Assembly: GCA_013373205.1 (NCBI GenBank)
Contig: JABXIG010000003.1
Coordinates: 248,001 to 312,000, forward strand
Reading direction: 5' to 3'
Length of the DNA: 64,000 bases
DNA from: Methylocystaceae bacterium
GTDB lineage: Bacteria; Pseudomonadota; Alphaproteobacteria; Rhodospirillales; Terasakiellaceae
Below the pieces are notes generated by a model. The model saw only the letters and a program-made list of their open reading frames with translations. It did no database searches and was not told where the DNA came from. Below are positions 43,357 through 53,866 of the stretch, piece after piece. The stretch's first letter is position 1. The number at the start of each line of letters is the position of its first letter. Position numbers and translations under genes: made by a program.

Positions 43357-46300
43357 TTACCCTGAGAACTCTGTAGCAATTGTTAGCGCCATAGAGTGTC
43401 CCTCGCGGGTCTGAGCAAGAGATGAATATATCTGAAAGTTTGCGGCTTTACACTTCACACAATACTTTTCAGAAGTTTCATCTAACGTAATAGGTGAATG
43501 AATGGGCAGCCCCATTTTCTTAACCGCTTCAAGAATAGTCCAAACCCGCAATGCAGAGAGTTCTACAGCCTCCTCAAATTGTTCAGAAATCACTTTTGCC
43601 AAGGCAAATCTGTTTGCATCCAAAACTTGTGACCATATTGTGCTGTCGTTGTTGGAAAGCCATTGTAAATCGCAACCGATTGGATGATTTGACGATACTT
43701 TCAATTGCCACCCCTGTGTATGTGCTTTTGAAATATATTCGCCATTTTGATAACTTTCCGGTTTTCCATCTGGGCGATAAAGGAAACTGTCGTTACCCAA
43801 ACTATCACTTTCCTCCTGTTCTGGAGTCATTTCAATCACAAGCTCCAAGTCAGAAAGAGGGACTTTAATATAACGTTCCATAAAGGGAGCGAGTAAAATC
43901 GGTGCTTCGAAGTTTATTTCTTTAAATAAGCCCAATTTTCTAAAAACAACGGTATCCCATGTTTCGACAACAGTATCTTTTTCATCCAGGACAAGAATAT
44001 TGAATATCACTTCCTCATGCGTTTCAGTAATTTCAGAGGCTAATAACCTGTAAGATTGATTGGAATTTAAAACCCCAAGCTGGATCGCTTTAACAGAAAC
44101 CGGGATCAAAACCTTGTGAGGCATACAAACCTGAATGCCATGCAAAATTGAATCCCGTATCCCTGGATCACCTAACAAAAACCCCTCTTCAAATTGGTCA
44201 CTGAACCATTTATGTTTTTCTTTTCCAGGCAATAAAGCAACACATCTACTGGCCTGAATGTATTGATAAGAACTAACTCGCTGAAAACGCTCTTTTTGAA
44301 AAAGAAGATTTTGATAAAGTGCTTGTTCGACATTAAAATCCGGAAGAGTACGACAAATTAAGTACGACTTTTCTTCAGAAAACAGCTCACTTTCACCTTC
44401 ATTGATCCATTTACATTGGGCACGTACATGGTCAATCTGAAAGTCATTTTCTGAAGACCTAATAACACAGGTCAGTTCTTGATTGTTTTCGACAACCACA
44501 CAAACCCTTAAAGTCAAACCATCTTCTGTTTCAGGTACGACAAGAGCTTTGGTAAACTCAATATTTTCAATGGATAAACGCTGTTTCTTCTGTGAAGGCA
44601 CAAATATGGTGTTGGCAGCTTGGGTTAAAACTTCCAAGGTCAGGGCAGCAGGAAAAACGCTTGCGCCATCCAATTCATGATCCTTCAGGTACAAGTCTGT
44701 CTTTAAGTCAATTTTACAATCCGCGACAAGTTCAATACCAGGATAATTAATAAGAATTTTTTCAATATAACGATGTTGGTCGCTCTCAGTATAAGATGAG
44801 CATGGATACAGTTCAGAGTTGCTGTCTGGCCGAACAAAACGAGAGGTCACGATTAATGAAGTTGGATAGCTCTTGTTTGAAATCAAGTGCAAAAATTCTC
44901 TAATTCCATCTTCAATCGTGATCGGTGCGATCCCCTGTTCCAGAAGCGTATCTACACTCCCAAGGTTCTGTCCCATTCCGGTGCCTGACCAGATTGACCA
45001 CTCTAAGTTACGACACAGAATATGTGGATATTTCTCCTTAATAATATCCAATTCATAACTCAGTCGCTCGTTTGCCAAAGCATAATCTGCTTCACCATGC
45101 ATGCCAATCCGACCAATAATCGATCCAAAACACACAAGTAGTTTTAGCTTCTTGAGATCAACACACTCAACTAAGTTCTTAAATCCTTTGATCTTTGCAG
45201 AAAGTGTATATTCAATATCCGTTGTTTCAAGGTTCTTTACGGTTTTAGGGTTGTTGACCCCTGCCCCATGGATAACACCAGCAATAGAAACTACCCCCCA
45301 ATTATCGAATGCATTTTGAATAGCATTTGTTAATCCAATCCTATCCGTCACATCGACCCGAAAATATGTCGCACGAAGCCCGGCCTTTTGAAGCCTTTCG
45401 ATATTACGCGCAACTTCATCATCCTCAACAATGTTAGAGCGCCCAATGATAAGCAAAGCGCACCCTGTTTTCAGCGCTAGTTGATAACCACATTCGGCAC
45501 TGATACCTTTAGCCCCTCCGCTTATCAGAACCAAATCATTTTCATTCACCGGATAATCAGGAGGACTAGATTTCTGGGGTACATGCTTCAAAAAAGGCAC
45601 AGCGACTTCGCCCGCCTTATCTATTTTGAACTCGCTATAGCCTTTCCTCCTTGTAATCAAACGCTTCCTGATCAAACTGGATAACTGAATATCTTCATGA
45701 GCTGGAACAGTAAATAAAATCACCGTGCTATTTGGGTTCTCAAGACTTAGAGATTTGAGGAAACCTCCTGCAAACTTCTCAGTTTGCACAACAACAAAAG
45801 AAGAGTAGTCCCCCGCTTCACTGCTGGAAAGATATTCCTGTGATGCATTCAACAACAAATCTGGATAAGTGTTTAAAGAGTCACGATCCAGATACAGAAT
45901 GGTGCCGTGTCCAGGCATACTTGTAACAAGGCTGCGTACTTTGTTAAGTGTTTCCTGAGAGGAGAAAATTTTCCATTCTCCCCCTCTCACTTCAATATTC
46001 TGTTCTTTGGGAGGTGCCGGCTTATAATCTATTTCGAAATAACGCACCCAAGAAAGAGCCCCGTGTATATAATTCTGGCGTCCCGACACACCTGCCGCTT
46101 GCATGTCATTCAATTGATCAAGCATCTGGGCTATTTCTGAAATGCTGGAATTCGAAAACTGTGTTGGATCTATCAAAGGCGACACCCCTAGCGAGCGTAC
46201 AACATCATTGACGATTTTACTGACTGCAATCGAATTCAGATGTAAATCGGTCAACATCCGGCTATCGTTTTGTATTGACCATTTTGGAAGACCAATAGCC

Positions 46301-49191
46301 TGAGCAGTAATCTCGCGTAAAGTTTCCAACACGCAGGCACCATCTTCAAGTTCGGATAACAGCTCTTCGTTTTGATGGCCCTGAGGCAGAGGTGCTGCTT
46401 CTTGTTCAAAGTTTTCAATGTCATTTAGTTCGCACTGGTTGCTCAAGAACTTAGGTTCAACACCCCATTTAAAGCGTCTGAAGAACCGATCTTCATAAAG
46501 CCTGTTTACATGATTGGCTTGTCCTGCAACAAAAGCTGTACCTGCAATCATTAAAAGAGGACGCAAAGACGCAGAACCCATGTTTAAAGCTAGTGCAGGT
46601 TTCCCTGATATTTTTTCTGCTAGGTTTGCCAGAATTTCACCCGGCCCGAGCTCTATAAACAAGTCAACTTCCGTCGCACCGACTTGAACCGCTTTCTGAA
46701 AATAAACAGGGGCTGTAATCTGGCTATATAGGTAGTTGACCCAATCGGTATGCTCGTCAATCACATGTCCTTGAAGAGTTGATATAATTTTCTTTTTAGC
46801 TGGCAAAAACTTTGTGATTTCGATTACTTTTTTAAATTGATCGGCCGCCTTTTTCATATAAGGACTGTGAAAGGCTTGCTTAACGGGCAGCCGTATGGCC
46901 CCTATACTTTCACTTTTGAGGTAATCAGCCAAATCTGAAATAGGCAAAGACTTGCCTGACACAACATTTTGAGAAGCGGAATTGAAATTGGCGATATGCA
47001 AATCAGAATAGGCGTTCAGTATTTTAAGTAGACTTTTGTCATCCAGATTGACCGCCAGCATTGAACCGGAAGTTTCTGCATTTTGTCCCGCCATTGCCCT
47101 GCCTCTTTCCAGCACGAGCTGCATAAGGTCTTCATGCCCGATAACACCAGACCAATAAAGTGCTGACAATTCCCCAAGGCTGTGACCAATACCTAATGTG
47201 GCTTGAACACCCAAACTTTTAAGAGCCTGAAGCCCAGCTACATTCGCTAAAGTAATTGCGGGTTGTGCGTAATCAGTATCATCTTTAGACCTGAAGCCCG
47301 CCAGGAATGAGGTATCAAATACTGATTTCACCTCTTTTAAGCGCTCAGCGATCAAGCCGCCATCTGAATTGACAGGTGCACCTTGCCCAGAAAAAAGATA
47401 ACCTATTTTTGCAGTTCCCTCTCCGCCGAAAACTGCAAACTCGTTTTTTTTATCAATATACAAACCACCTTTAAAGCTATCCAAGAACTGTGACATCAGC
47501 TGAAGCTTCTGGGACAATTCTTTTGGCGTACTAGCGACGACAGAAGCGCGCCACAAAGAAAGGGATCCATTGGTTGCTCGTTTTGCCAACTCAGCAGAAA
47601 GATCAGAAAATTCTGCCCTAGAGCAGCTTGTGACAAACTCAGCAACATAATTAACAGTCCACAATAAGTCATGTGGACTGGAATATGAAAATAGAAACAC
47701 CTCGGTATCTTGTAATTTCTGCAATAAAGGCCAATACTCATTTAATGCAAGTTCATTTTCCTGCGAGCCTTCAGACACTTCCTCCAAAGTAATATGCGTG
47801 TTAATTCCGCCAAAACCAAAAGAACTAACACCTGCACGACGCGGAACTCCCTTCGGTGCCCATTCATTTGGTATATGACTTGATGAAAGGTTCCCTGCAT
47901 GCTTAGAAAACAATTTATGGGGTTTGGCACACCCTGTTGTTGGAGGAAGAACACGATGTTCCAGACATTTCAGTGCACGGATTAACCCAGCCAACCCGGC
48001 AGCTGCCTTAGTGTGACCAATGTTCGCTTTGACTGAACTAATTATTGCATGGTGCAACTGTTTATTTTCTGCGAGGCGCTGGTCAATGAGGGCACTTAAC
48101 TCGACATTATCGCCAACCTTTGTCCCGGTCCCATGGCCTTCAAAGTATGTTACGGTATTGCTTCCATATCCTGCACGTTCATAGCAGCGTTGAAGAGCAA
48201 GTTTCTGACCATTAATTTCCGGACGCGTCAAACCACCCTGACCGTCAGAAGAAACCCCCCAGCCGTTAATGACTCCGTAAATACGAGAACAACTTTGTAT
48301 AGCGTCCTCATAGCGCATTAAGGCTACAAAACCACACCCTTCACCTGGCCAAAACCCTTGAGAATGCTCATCATAAACGTGCATTTCCTCTTTGGCTAAG
48401 GCCATCGTTCTAGAAAAACCTACAAGTTCGAAAGGATCAATACTTAAATCAACCCCTCCAGCCAAAACCATATCAGCATCATCATTGGCAAGCGCTACAC
48501 AGCCATCAGTGACGGCAAGAAGGGACGATGAACACGCTCCGTCAACACTATAGCCTCCCCCCTTGAAATTAAAATGGTTGCAAATACGCCCTGCAATCGT
48601 ATTTGCCAGACCTCCAGACAGAAAGTCTTCATTAGGCACAGGGAATGGATGTTTATAAAGTTGTTCTAACCCCTGCAACCAAGTGTTCAGGGCTTCACCA
48701 GACAACGATATACCTTCAGAATTACTTATATGTTGAGCGATAACATTTCTGACGTAGGGCCAACGCAACCTCATGGTATTTGCCCTGGAAAATTCCCCTG
48801 TTAAGGTGTTACCGACAATAACACGTACAGCTTCATTGTTGATTTTCGCATAGCCTTGATTAAGTCGTATATCCTTAATTGCCTCCGCCGCAACTGTTAG
48901 GGCCAACCAATGCGTCAGATCCGTATTTTCATAACTATCAAGTGACACTTTAAAACGAGAGCGATCAAATCGGAAATTTTTAAGCACAGCAGCCTGATCG
49001 ATATAGACTTTATCCGGGTGTGCTCCCATGGAATCAAAATAAGAATCAGACAATCTATTTTGAGGGATTTTACGAAACGATCTGCGCTGTGCAATGGAAT
49101 TTAAAAATAAATCATCTGCTGTTTCGGCATCTGGAAACCGGCAAGAAATGCCTACAACAGCTATCTTGGTATTCGTAATTTGTTCAGACAT
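43357..49191 (-). CDS. Iterative type I polyketide synthase, KS-AT-ACP-KR-DH-PPTase (enediyne-type architecture)
   Basis: A 1944-residue cytoplasmic megasynthase. Ketosynthase (about 10-480): catalytic Cys in [10 protein letters not shown] (about 220), HGTGT and NIGHT. Acyltransferase (about 630-920): GIGHSLGE near 670. Acyl carrier: DLHLNSIAV near 985, the Ser taking the phosphopantetheine. Ketoreductase (about 1215-1440): [10 protein letters not shown] and the Tyr in EADYALAN. Dehydratase (about 1480-1780): [18 protein letters not shown]-terminus (about 1800-1940): phosphopantetheinyl transferase with IGCDLQWLS and [11 protein letters not shown], whose usual KEA reads LEA. Order and length match enediyne PKSE proteins, which make conjugated polyenes; no enediyne-specific partner genes are present. 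Third gene of its operon. Start at 49191 (ATG) or 49197 (GTG); neither has a clear ribosome site. Confidence 0.82.
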   Translation of the reverse strand: MSEQITNTKIAVVGISCRFPDAETADDLFLNSIAQRRSFRKIPQNRLSDSYFDSMGAHPDKVYIDQAAVLKNFRFDRSRFKVSLDSYENTDLTHWLALTVAAEAIKDIRLNQGYAKINNEAVRVIVGNTLTGEFSRANTMRLRWPYVRNVIAQHISNSEGISLSGEALNTWLQGLEQLYKHPFPVPNEDFLSGGLANTIAGRICNHFNFKGGGYSVDGACSSSLLAVTDGCVALANDDADMVLAGGVDLSIDPFELVGFSRTMALAKEEMHVYDEHSQGFWPGEGCGFVALMRYEDAIQSCSRIYGVINGWGVSSDGQGGLTRPEINGQKLALQRCYERAGYGSNTVTYFEGHGTGTKVGDNVELSALIDQRLAENKQLHHAIISSVKANIGHTKAAAGLAGLIRALKCLEHRVLPPTTGCAKPHKLFSKHAGNLSSSHIPNEWAPKGVPRRAGVSSFGFGGINTHITLEEVSEGSQENELALNEYWPLLQKLQDTEVFLFSYSSPHDLLWTVNYVAEFVTSCSRAEFSDLSAELAKRATNGSLSLWRASVVASTPKELSQKLQLMSQFLDSFKGGLYIDKKNEFAVFGGEGTAKIGYLFSGQGAPVNSDGGLIAERLKEVKSVFDTSFLAGFRSKDDTDYAQPAITLANVAGLQALKSLGVQATLGIGHSLGELSALYWSGVIGHEDLMQLVLERGRAMAGQNAETSGSMLAVNLDDKSLLKILNAYSDLHIANFNSASQNVVSGKSLPISDLADYLKSESIGAIRLPVKQAFHSPYMKKAADQFKKVIEITKFLPAKKKIISTLQGHVIDEHTDWVNYLYSQITAPVYFQKAVQVGATEVDLFIELGPGEILANLAEKISGKPALALNMGSASLRPLLMIAGTAFVAGQANHVNRLYEDRFFRRFKWGVEPKFLSNQCELNDIENFEQEAAPLPQGHQNEELLSELEDGACVLETLREITAQAIGLPKWSIQNDSRMLTDLHLNSIAVSKIVNDVVRSLGVSPLIDPTQFSNSSISEIAQMLDQLNDMQAAGVSGRQNYIHGALSWVRYFEIDYKPAPPKEQNIEVRGGEWKIFSSQETLNKVRSLVTSMPGHGTILYLDRDSLNTYPDLLLNASQEYLSSSEAGDYSSFVVVQTEKFAGGFLKSLSLENPNSTVILFTVPAHEDIQLSSLIRKRLITRRKGYSEFKIDKAGEVAVPFLKHVPQKSSPPDYPVNENDLVLISGGAKGISAECGYQLALKTGCALLIIGRSNIVEDDEVARNIERLQKAGLRATYFRVDVTDRIGLTNAIQNAFDNWGVVSIAGVIHGAGVNNPKTVKNLETTDIEYTLSAKIKGFKNLVECVDLKKLKLLVCFGSIIGRIGMHGEADYALANERLSYELDIIKEKYPHILCRNLEWSIWSGTGMGQNLGSVDTLLEQGIAPITIEDGIREFLHLISNKSYPTSLIVTSRFVRPDSNSELYPCSSYTESDQHRYIEKILINYPGIELVADCKIDLKTDLYLKDHELDGASVFPAALTLEVLTQAANTIFVPSQKKQRLSIENIEFTKALVVPETEDGLTLRVCVVVENNQELTCVIRSSENDFQIDHVRAQCKWINEGESELFSEEKSYLICRTLPDFNVEQALYQNLLFQKERFQRVSSYQYIQASRCVALLPGKEKHKWFSDQFEEGFLLGDPGIRDSILHGIQVCMPHKVLIPVSVKAIQLGVLNSNQSYRLLASEITETHEEVIFNILVLDEKDTVVETWDTVVFRKLGLFKEINFEAPILLAPFMERYIKVPLSDLELVIEMTPEQEESDSLGNDSFLYRPDGKPESYQNGEYISKAHTQGWQLKVSSNHPIGCDLQWLSNNDSTIWSQVLDANRFALAKVISEQFEEAVELSALRVWTILEAVKKMGLPIHSPITLDETSEKYCVKCKAANFQIYSSLAQTREGHSMALTIATEFSG

Positions 49192-49277
49192 TTTCACACA
49201 TTTTATTATTTTACATGTCTATAAAAAATACTGGCTGGTTGTTATCAAAAATCCAGCCAGTAACTTCACATTTGGTC

Positions 49278-49826
49278 TTAAGATTGGTTAATAGTAACCT
49301 TATTGGATGGAGCCGCGCCGACCGGTGTCTCAGAAGTCAAGAGTACTTGCGTCATTGCTTTGCCAGGGGCCGCCTTCCATTCATATTGAGCCGTATCGGA
49401 ATTCAAACTCATCACGCGTGAAACCAAGGTCCCTTGGTATACAAATGCCTTTTCCCCTGGAGGGCATGAAAATGACATGGACTTGGTAATGCTCGTGCTC
49501 CACTCTTCCGTAAATGATAAAGCGAAAGAAACTGTTGTTTTTTCCGTTACTACTTCAATATTCACACCCACTTCTTCAGAAATTGAAAAAGTTTGAGTGC
49601 TACTGAATTTAAAGCCGTAAGTAACCGACGTCTCATAGGTTGTCGTCACACGTGAATTAGTATTATCCATCGATGAAATAATTTGCAGGTTTGGGCTGTA
49701 CAAAATCAATGCACATGCTTCTCCCTCAGTATCCACGATAGGTACACCAGCATTAAAAACGTCCTCAGATGGTGTAGGCAGTTCATCAAAAATCTTTAGC
49801 TCTTTAGTTGGGACTGGAAATGGCAT
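49278..49826 (-). CDS. MPFP-start protein, aerolysin/ETX-MTX2-like candidate
   Basis: A 182-residue protein without a signal peptide. It begins MPFPVPTKELKIF. Residues about 60-130 are long alternating Ser/Thr and hydrophobic strands (YETSVTYGFKFSSTQTFSIS then TVSFALSFTEEWSTSITKSM) followed by CPPGEKAFVYQGTL. That pattern is like the pore-forming strands and the PPG turn of aerolysin and ETX/MTX2 toxins, though the protein is short for that family. No named match is certain. It lies 35 bases after the other MPFP gene and 86 bases before the polyketide synthase start, all on one strand. Confidence 0.5.
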   Translation of the reverse strand: MPFPVPTKELKIFDELPTPSEDVFNAGVPIVDTEGEACALILYSPNLQIISSMDNTNSRVTTTYETSVTYGFKFSSTQTFSISEEVGVNIEVVTEKTTVSFALSFTEEWSTSITKSMSFSCPPGEKAFVYQGTLVSRVMSLNSDTAQYEWKAAPGKAMTQVLLTSETPVGAAPSNKVTINQS

Positions 49827-49861
49827 AGTTTTTTCCTCACAAGTTGATAAATGACATTGAA

Positions 49862-50731
49862 TTAAGCATCACACTTTGGGTTGCTCGGGTCATGAATATC
49901 GAAATGATCAAGAACCGCGTTGTAATTTGCACAAAGGGTGCTTGGATCTGTATACATTACCGACCATGCCTTCACATCGATGCTGGAATCATGCTTATCA
50001 CCACCATCTTTGGTTTTTCTCTTGTAGTCTTCAACAGTCAATGTCCACGTCATTGTCACAGTACCGATGGCGTTTGCTTCGCCTTTGGAATTATACCCAT
50101 CAACCAAATGGATCACACGACTACCCTTTGAGGTATAATTCACGCTATCCTTAGTTTGCTCTTGCACAATATTTGAAACTGTCGCCTGCAAAGAAGCTGT
50201 ATCAATACCCTGCACAACGGACGAGGCCATCATGATCAACACTTCGCTAAATAGCTTTTGAACCGCTTTTTCATTGGTTTCATTCTGGCTTATTGTTGTT
50301 GGACCACTGATATTGCCAGTAAAACCATTTGTATCCCGGTTTTCATATAACCAGTTGTAATGTTCCCATGCTTGAATAACTTGCAATGGCCCCTGATACC
50401 CGATGGTTTCGTCTTCTTTCCATTCGGCAGTTGCAGCTGTAACGAGGTCCCCAATAATATCTTGAACGCTTCGTTTTTTGTCCGCAACGGGCTCTTCAGA
50501 TACGGCACCTTCAAGCTCTCCTTTCGGGGCTAGAATCGCGTAGGCTTGCAAGGTACCCTGTGGCATATCCTCTTTCACGTTCTGGATGTAGCCATCTAAA
50601 TTTTCAGGTGTCAGCTGGCTGCAATTCAAACCGACGTTTTCCAGCTGTTTTTTTAAACTTGTTGCATCCAAAAGACTTGGTGTCGCAGGTGTTAAGTTTA
50701 TTTTAAACCCCTTTGGTCGTGGAAATGGCAT
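49862..50731 (-). CDS. MPFP-start protein, possible Cyt/Evf-like fold
   Basis: A 289-residue protein without a signal peptide, beginning MPFPRPKGFKINLTPATPSL, a start shared with the next gene. The middle is helical (NEKAVQKLFSEVLIMMASSV) and the C-terminal part forms long strands (AIGTVTMTWTLTVEDYKRKT, then SIDVKAWSVMYTD). Helices followed by paired strands recall the Cyt toxin and Evf fold, but the likeness is topological and weak. It is the first gene of the operon, has an A+T-rich leader, and its product may act with the second MPFP protein. Confidence 0.45.
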   Translation of the reverse strand: MPFPRPKGFKINLTPATPSLLDATSLKKQLENVGLNCSQLTPENLDGYIQNVKEDMPQGTLQAYAILAPKGELEGAVSEEPVADKKRSVQDIIGDLVTAATAEWKEDETIGYQGPLQVIQAWEHYNWLYENRDTNGFTGNISGPTTISQNETNEKAVQKLFSEVLIMMASSVVQGIDTASLQATVSNIVQEQTKDSVNYTSKGSRVIHLVDGYNSKGEANAIGTVTMTWTLTVEDYKRKTKDGGDKHDSSIDVKAWSVMYTDPSTLCANYNAVLDHFDIHDPSNPKCDA

Positions 50732-51121
50732 TGTATAATTCCTTTACCTGTAAATCCTAAACAATGTTTTTTCGGCATATGGTTCGTAGGTGGTTCGGTC
50801 GTTAGATAATTATGTGAGGTTGACGTCCACCCAACTGTAAAAACAAGGCCAAAACCTAATGCGTCGTGCCCTTAAAAAGTTACCAAAAAAACACATTTGC
50901 GTTTATTTCGTCAGAAATTCAAAATGTAACTTTATCGACAATTAAAAACGATAAAGCATTCTATAATAGTATTCACCCTCTCAAAAAGTCAATAAAAGTT
51001 GTATAAAGGTAATTAAAACTTTTTTTACTAGATTTTTCTGCGTTCTAAATATGAGCTTCTCACATGCAACAGGCGCTAAACTCACAAACGAAGTGCAATT
51101 CGGTTATAGACTGGAGTTGCT
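50732..51121 (-). promoter_or_regulatory. Upstream region of the polyketide operon
   Basis: About 390 bases without a gene, very rich in A and T. AGGAATTATACA spans the start region, giving AGG at good spacing for the 50731 ATG on the minus strand. Several TATAAT-like boxes occur around 50960-51010, so a promoter for the operon should be here, but none stands out. No operator repeats are seen. Confidence 0.4.
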
Positions 51122-51258
51122 ATGGGAAAGAATTACAGCCACTTTGATCTCCATGAGAGATACGAGCTATAAGTCGTTATAAATCGCCACGCTCATGAAC
51201 CGTTCAGAAAGCGCAATCAGGCGTGAACTTAATCGCAAAAGTTTGCCCAAAGGTGGCT
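51122..51258 (+). pseudogene. IS30-family transposase N-terminal relic
   Basis: Two frames together read MGKNYSHFDLHERYEL and IATLMNRSESAIRRELNR, the helix-turn-helix start of an IS30-type transposase. A stop at 51170 and a frameshift separate them, and the rest of the gene is absent. Confidence 0.7.
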
Positions 51259-51378
51259 AACTGTCGTTATTGAGGTTGTGACAGTCTGGCCAATCATCAA
51301 AATCATTGTTTGCGGCTAAATTTTTTACATAACAATAGTTATTCGAATATGGTGGAAACAATCAAAGACGTAACTTCA

Positions 51379-51546
51379 ATGGAGAATAAATTGACAGATT
51401 TCCCAATCGTATTTCTGGATGTTGAGGCTGCCGGTTTTGATAGCTCTCCCATTGAGGTAGGTTGGGCCCAGATCATCAAACAAAACGTAATAAGCAAAAG
51501 TAGCTTTTTGATTTACCACCGTAATTGGATTGAGAGTAAAACATAG
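51379..51546 (+). pseudogene. DEDD-type 3'-5' exonuclease fragment
   Basis: Fifty-five codons read MENKLTDFPIVFLDVEAAGF then DSSPIEVGWA, the first strand of an RNase T/DnaQ-type exonuclease with the DxE of motif Exo I. Such proteins are normally about 170-200 residues; the frame stops after the second strand, so the Exo II and III motifs are lost. Confidence 0.6.
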
Positions 51547-51649
51547 GACCCTAGGTCCTGTTGACAAAGTGTTTTATCCAAACCCGAATTGATGTGACCT
51601 GAACGAAGCTAAGGAAACTGAGTTGAATTAGTTCCTATCTGGTCAATTA

Positions 51650-52040
51650 TAAGGTTATATTCTTCCATGAAGACAATGGCTTGCCGGTGCTGCGAATTTT
51701 GACCGACAGAGGCACGGAATATTGTGGCAAAGCGGACCGGCACGATTACCAGCTATTCTTGGCAAGAAACGACATTGAACATACCAAGACGAAGGTCAAA
51801 CACCCGCAGACAAATGGTATCTGTGAGCGGTTCCATAAGACCATTTTGCAGGAGTTCTATCAGGTGACCTTCCGCAAAAAAGTCTATGAAACCATCGACC
51901 AATTGCAAAATCATCTGGACGAATGGTTGGATTACTATAACAATCGTCGCACCCATCAAGGCAAAATGTGTTGCGGACGCACGCCCATGGGGTCCATGAT
52001 GGATGGCAAACAAATCTGGCAGGAAAAGTTTGTAGGCTAA
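51650..52040 (+). pseudogene. IS481/IS3-type transposase C-terminal relic
   Basis: The frame reads FFHEDNGLPVLRILTDRGTE then YCGKADRHDYQL, HPQTNGICERFHKTI and DEWLDYYNNRRTHQGKM: the second Asp and the Glu of an rve-type DDE integrase core. The N-terminal DNA-binding part and first Asp are missing. It is cut at its 5' end near 51650. Confidence 0.8.
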
Positions 52041-52136
52041 ACTCGACCTGACAGTCACCCCATCAAAATGGGTATGTGTCAGATCAAGTCGCGACTACTA
52101 CAAATAAATAGCCCATGTATTATGGATTGTAGGTCA

Positions 52137-52269
52137 TATAAACGGAGAAGGTGCTTTCCAGTTTCAACGAAGTGGTTTAAGTGCTGGGGTGGGCGCGATC
52201 TCGGCTCTTATCCATCTTCCCATTGATGATCGTTCATGGGCCTTAAACAAAGCGCCGGCATCTGCATAA
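52137..52269 (+). pseudogene. C-terminal fragment of an unknown gene beside gapR
   Basis: An open stretch of about 43 codons reads GEGAFQFQRSGLSAGVGAIS then ALIHLPIDDRSWALNKAPAS and stop, 20 bases before the gapR terminator. It has no start codon and reads like a true C-terminus with normal codon use of the host. It is probably the 3' end of a gene cut by the island. I cannot name it. Confidence 0.4.
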
Positions 52270-52287
52270 AAGATGTCTCTTAACACT

Positions 52288-52326
52288 AAAAAAAGGCACT
52301 GACCCGACCGGTCAGTGCCTTTTTTA
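52288..52326 (-). terminator. Terminator of gapR
   Basis: A 17-bp stem (AAAAAAAGGCACTGACC with GGTCAGTGCCTTTTTT) and a five-base loop, 20 bases past the gapR stop; A/T-runs on both sides let it act in both directions. Confidence 0.9.
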
Positions 52327-52346
52327 AAAGGAGGGGGCGTGGGCGT

Positions 52347-52592
52347 CTATTCCATGCCGAGGGCACGTTTGTAGAGGTCCAGAATTTCTTCCTGTTCTGT
52401 GCGGTCATGCTCTTCCATTTTACGCAAACGCACAAGCTGGCGCATGATTTTGACATCAAAACCTGTGCCTTTTGCTTCGGCATAGACATCTTTGATATCT
52501 GCTGCAATGCCAGCTTTTTCTTCTTCGAGGCGTTCAATACGTTCGATAAATGAGCGCAGGTGATCGCCTGCAATACCACCGACTTCGGCCAT
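52347..52592 (-). CDS. gapR: GapR nucleoid-associated protein (DUF2312)
   Basis: An 81-residue DNA-binding protein. In Caulobacter GapR clamps overtwisted DNA ahead of forks and RNA polymerase and helps topoisomerases. The N-terminal coiled coil ([20 protein letters not shown]) and the basic half ([15 protein letters not shown]) are complete, and the length is typical. It is the only intact copy; a truncated 3' end lies 9.4 kb away. It is divergent from the response regulator gene. Confidence 0.93.
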   Translation of the reverse strand: MAEVGGIAGDHLRSFIERIERLEEEKAGIAADIKDVYAEAKGTGFDVKIMRQLVRLRKMEEHDRTEQEEILDLYKRALGME

Positions 52593-52780
52593 GTCTCAAT
52601 CCTTTGCATAAAATCAGGAAAATAAAGTTGAGCAGAAGATAGCCAGCCTTGGCTTGAGTTGCAAGCGCATAAAAAACGAAAATATACACAGAAATATGTG
52701 TTGGCAGCTTGCTTTTCCTTGCGTCTAAGGTCTGATTGTTGCAGAAATATACAAAGAGATAAAAACTTGGGGTTAATACA

Positions 52781-53866
52781 GTGGGAACGTACCATTTAGA
52801 ACGCTTATCAGTGATGCTGGTTGAAGATAACGCATTCGTGCGTGATACCTTGTCTAACCTTCTGCGTTCTTTTGAAATTCGCAAACTTGTGACCTGTGAA
52901 AACGGGGTTCAGGCAATTGATTTCCTAAAAACGGCCGGTGGGCCCAATAATCCGGGTGGTGTGGATCTGATCATTTCTGATTTGATCATGTCGCCGGCCA
53001 ATGGTCTTTTGCTGTTGCGTTGGGTCCGTGCGGCCAAAGAATCGCCCAATCGTTTCATGCCATTTATTATGATGAGTGGTGCAGCGGATAATGATTATGT
53101 GAATGCGGCCCGTGACATGGGTGTGTCAGAATTTCTGGCCAAGCCGTTTTCTGTTGATAGCGTTTATAAACGTCTGATGGAACTGATCGATTATCCCCGT
53201 CAGTTTGTTACTACACACAATTATCACGGCCCAGACCGCCGTCGTCGCAAAGAACCAGCACCAAACGGTGTGGAACGTCGCGAAGCCACAGACGATGATA
53301 TCACCATTGTTTATTCGGGGGAGAAAAAGCAGGCCAAGAAAGATAGTGGCGTATGGTATTTCCGCCTACCCAACCGCTTGAAAGAAAAAGTCGGTGGCAT
53401 GGGGATGAAAGGTGGCGGATCGCTACCACAGGACCTGTTAGAACAGGCCGAGGCCGAGCTGGATCGGTCTTCTGCAAGCTTCACCGATTGGGCGTTGGAA
53501 TATTTGTCGCAATTGTCCAACCTCTGTACCGAAGCCCTATTGGCCCCGGGTGCGCGCGGGGACCATTTCCATAAAATCAACCTCTTGGCGCACGAACTTC
53601 GTGGTCAGGGCGGGACATTCGGTTACCCGCTGATCTCTGTCTTTGGGAAAATGCTGTACGAATGCACCATGGAAGGCTGTAAGGAAACGGATGCCTCGGT
53701 TGAAGTGGTAAAGGCCCACATTGATGCGATGCGTGCGGTGTTGCGTGAAAAAATCATGGGGGACGGCGGTGTTATTGGCCGTGAACTTCTGCAAGGTCTG
53801 CAGCAGGCGGTTAAAGAAAAAACCGGACAAATTCTTAAGGTTGAAGACGACGAACCAGGCTGGTAA
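52781..53866 (+). CDS. Response regulator with C-terminal Hpt-like domain
   Basis: A 361-residue protein. Residues 8-128 are a receiver: VMLVEDNAFVRDTL with the acidic pair, LIISDLIM with the phospho-acceptor Asp near 67, and FLAKPFS with the Lys. A basic linker follows (HGPDRRRRKEP). Residues about 235-340 are helical with INLLAHELRGQGGTFGYP, in which the His resembles the phospho-His of Hpt domains. A receiver joined to Hpt suggests a place inside a phosphorelay. The start is a GTG; ATG at 52814 is possible but would trim the first strand. Confidence 0.8.
   Translation: MGTYHLERLSVMLVEDNAFVRDTLSNLLRSFEIRKLVTCENGVQAIDFLKTAGGPNNPGGVDLIISDLIMSPANGLLLLRWVRAAKESPNRFMPFIMMSGAADNDYVNAARDMGVSEFLAKPFSVDSVYKRLMELIDYPRQFVTTHNYHGPDRRRRKEPAPNGVERREATDDDITIVYSGEKKQAKKDSGVWYFRLPNRLKEKVGGMGMKGGGSLPQDLLEQAEAELDRSSASFTDWALEYLSQLSNLCTEALLAPGARGDHFHKINLLAHELRGQGGTFGYPLISVFGKMLYECTMEGCKETDASVEVVKAHIDAMRAVLREKIMGDGGVIGRELLQGLQQAVKEKTGQILKVEDDEPGW

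Larger units (their letters stand above)
43059..52346. mobile_element. Genomic island of about 9.3 kb between two gapR 3' ends
   Basis: The segment is bracketed by a truncated gapR copy (42941-43058) and the intact one (52347-52592), in direct orientation. It is visibly richer in A+T than the flanks. It contains the polyketide synthase operon in the middle and relics of IS21, IS30 and IS481-type elements plus a broken exonuclease gene at the edges. No integrase is left, so how it entered is not shown. Confidence 0.7.

Noticed and set aside
43357-49191. Polyunsaturated fatty acid synthase (PfaA) or trans-AT polyketide synthase
   Set aside because: It has one acyl carrier domain instead of the tandem series of PfaA, has its own AT with GHSLG, and ends in a phosphopantetheinyl transferase domain, which fits the enediyne type.
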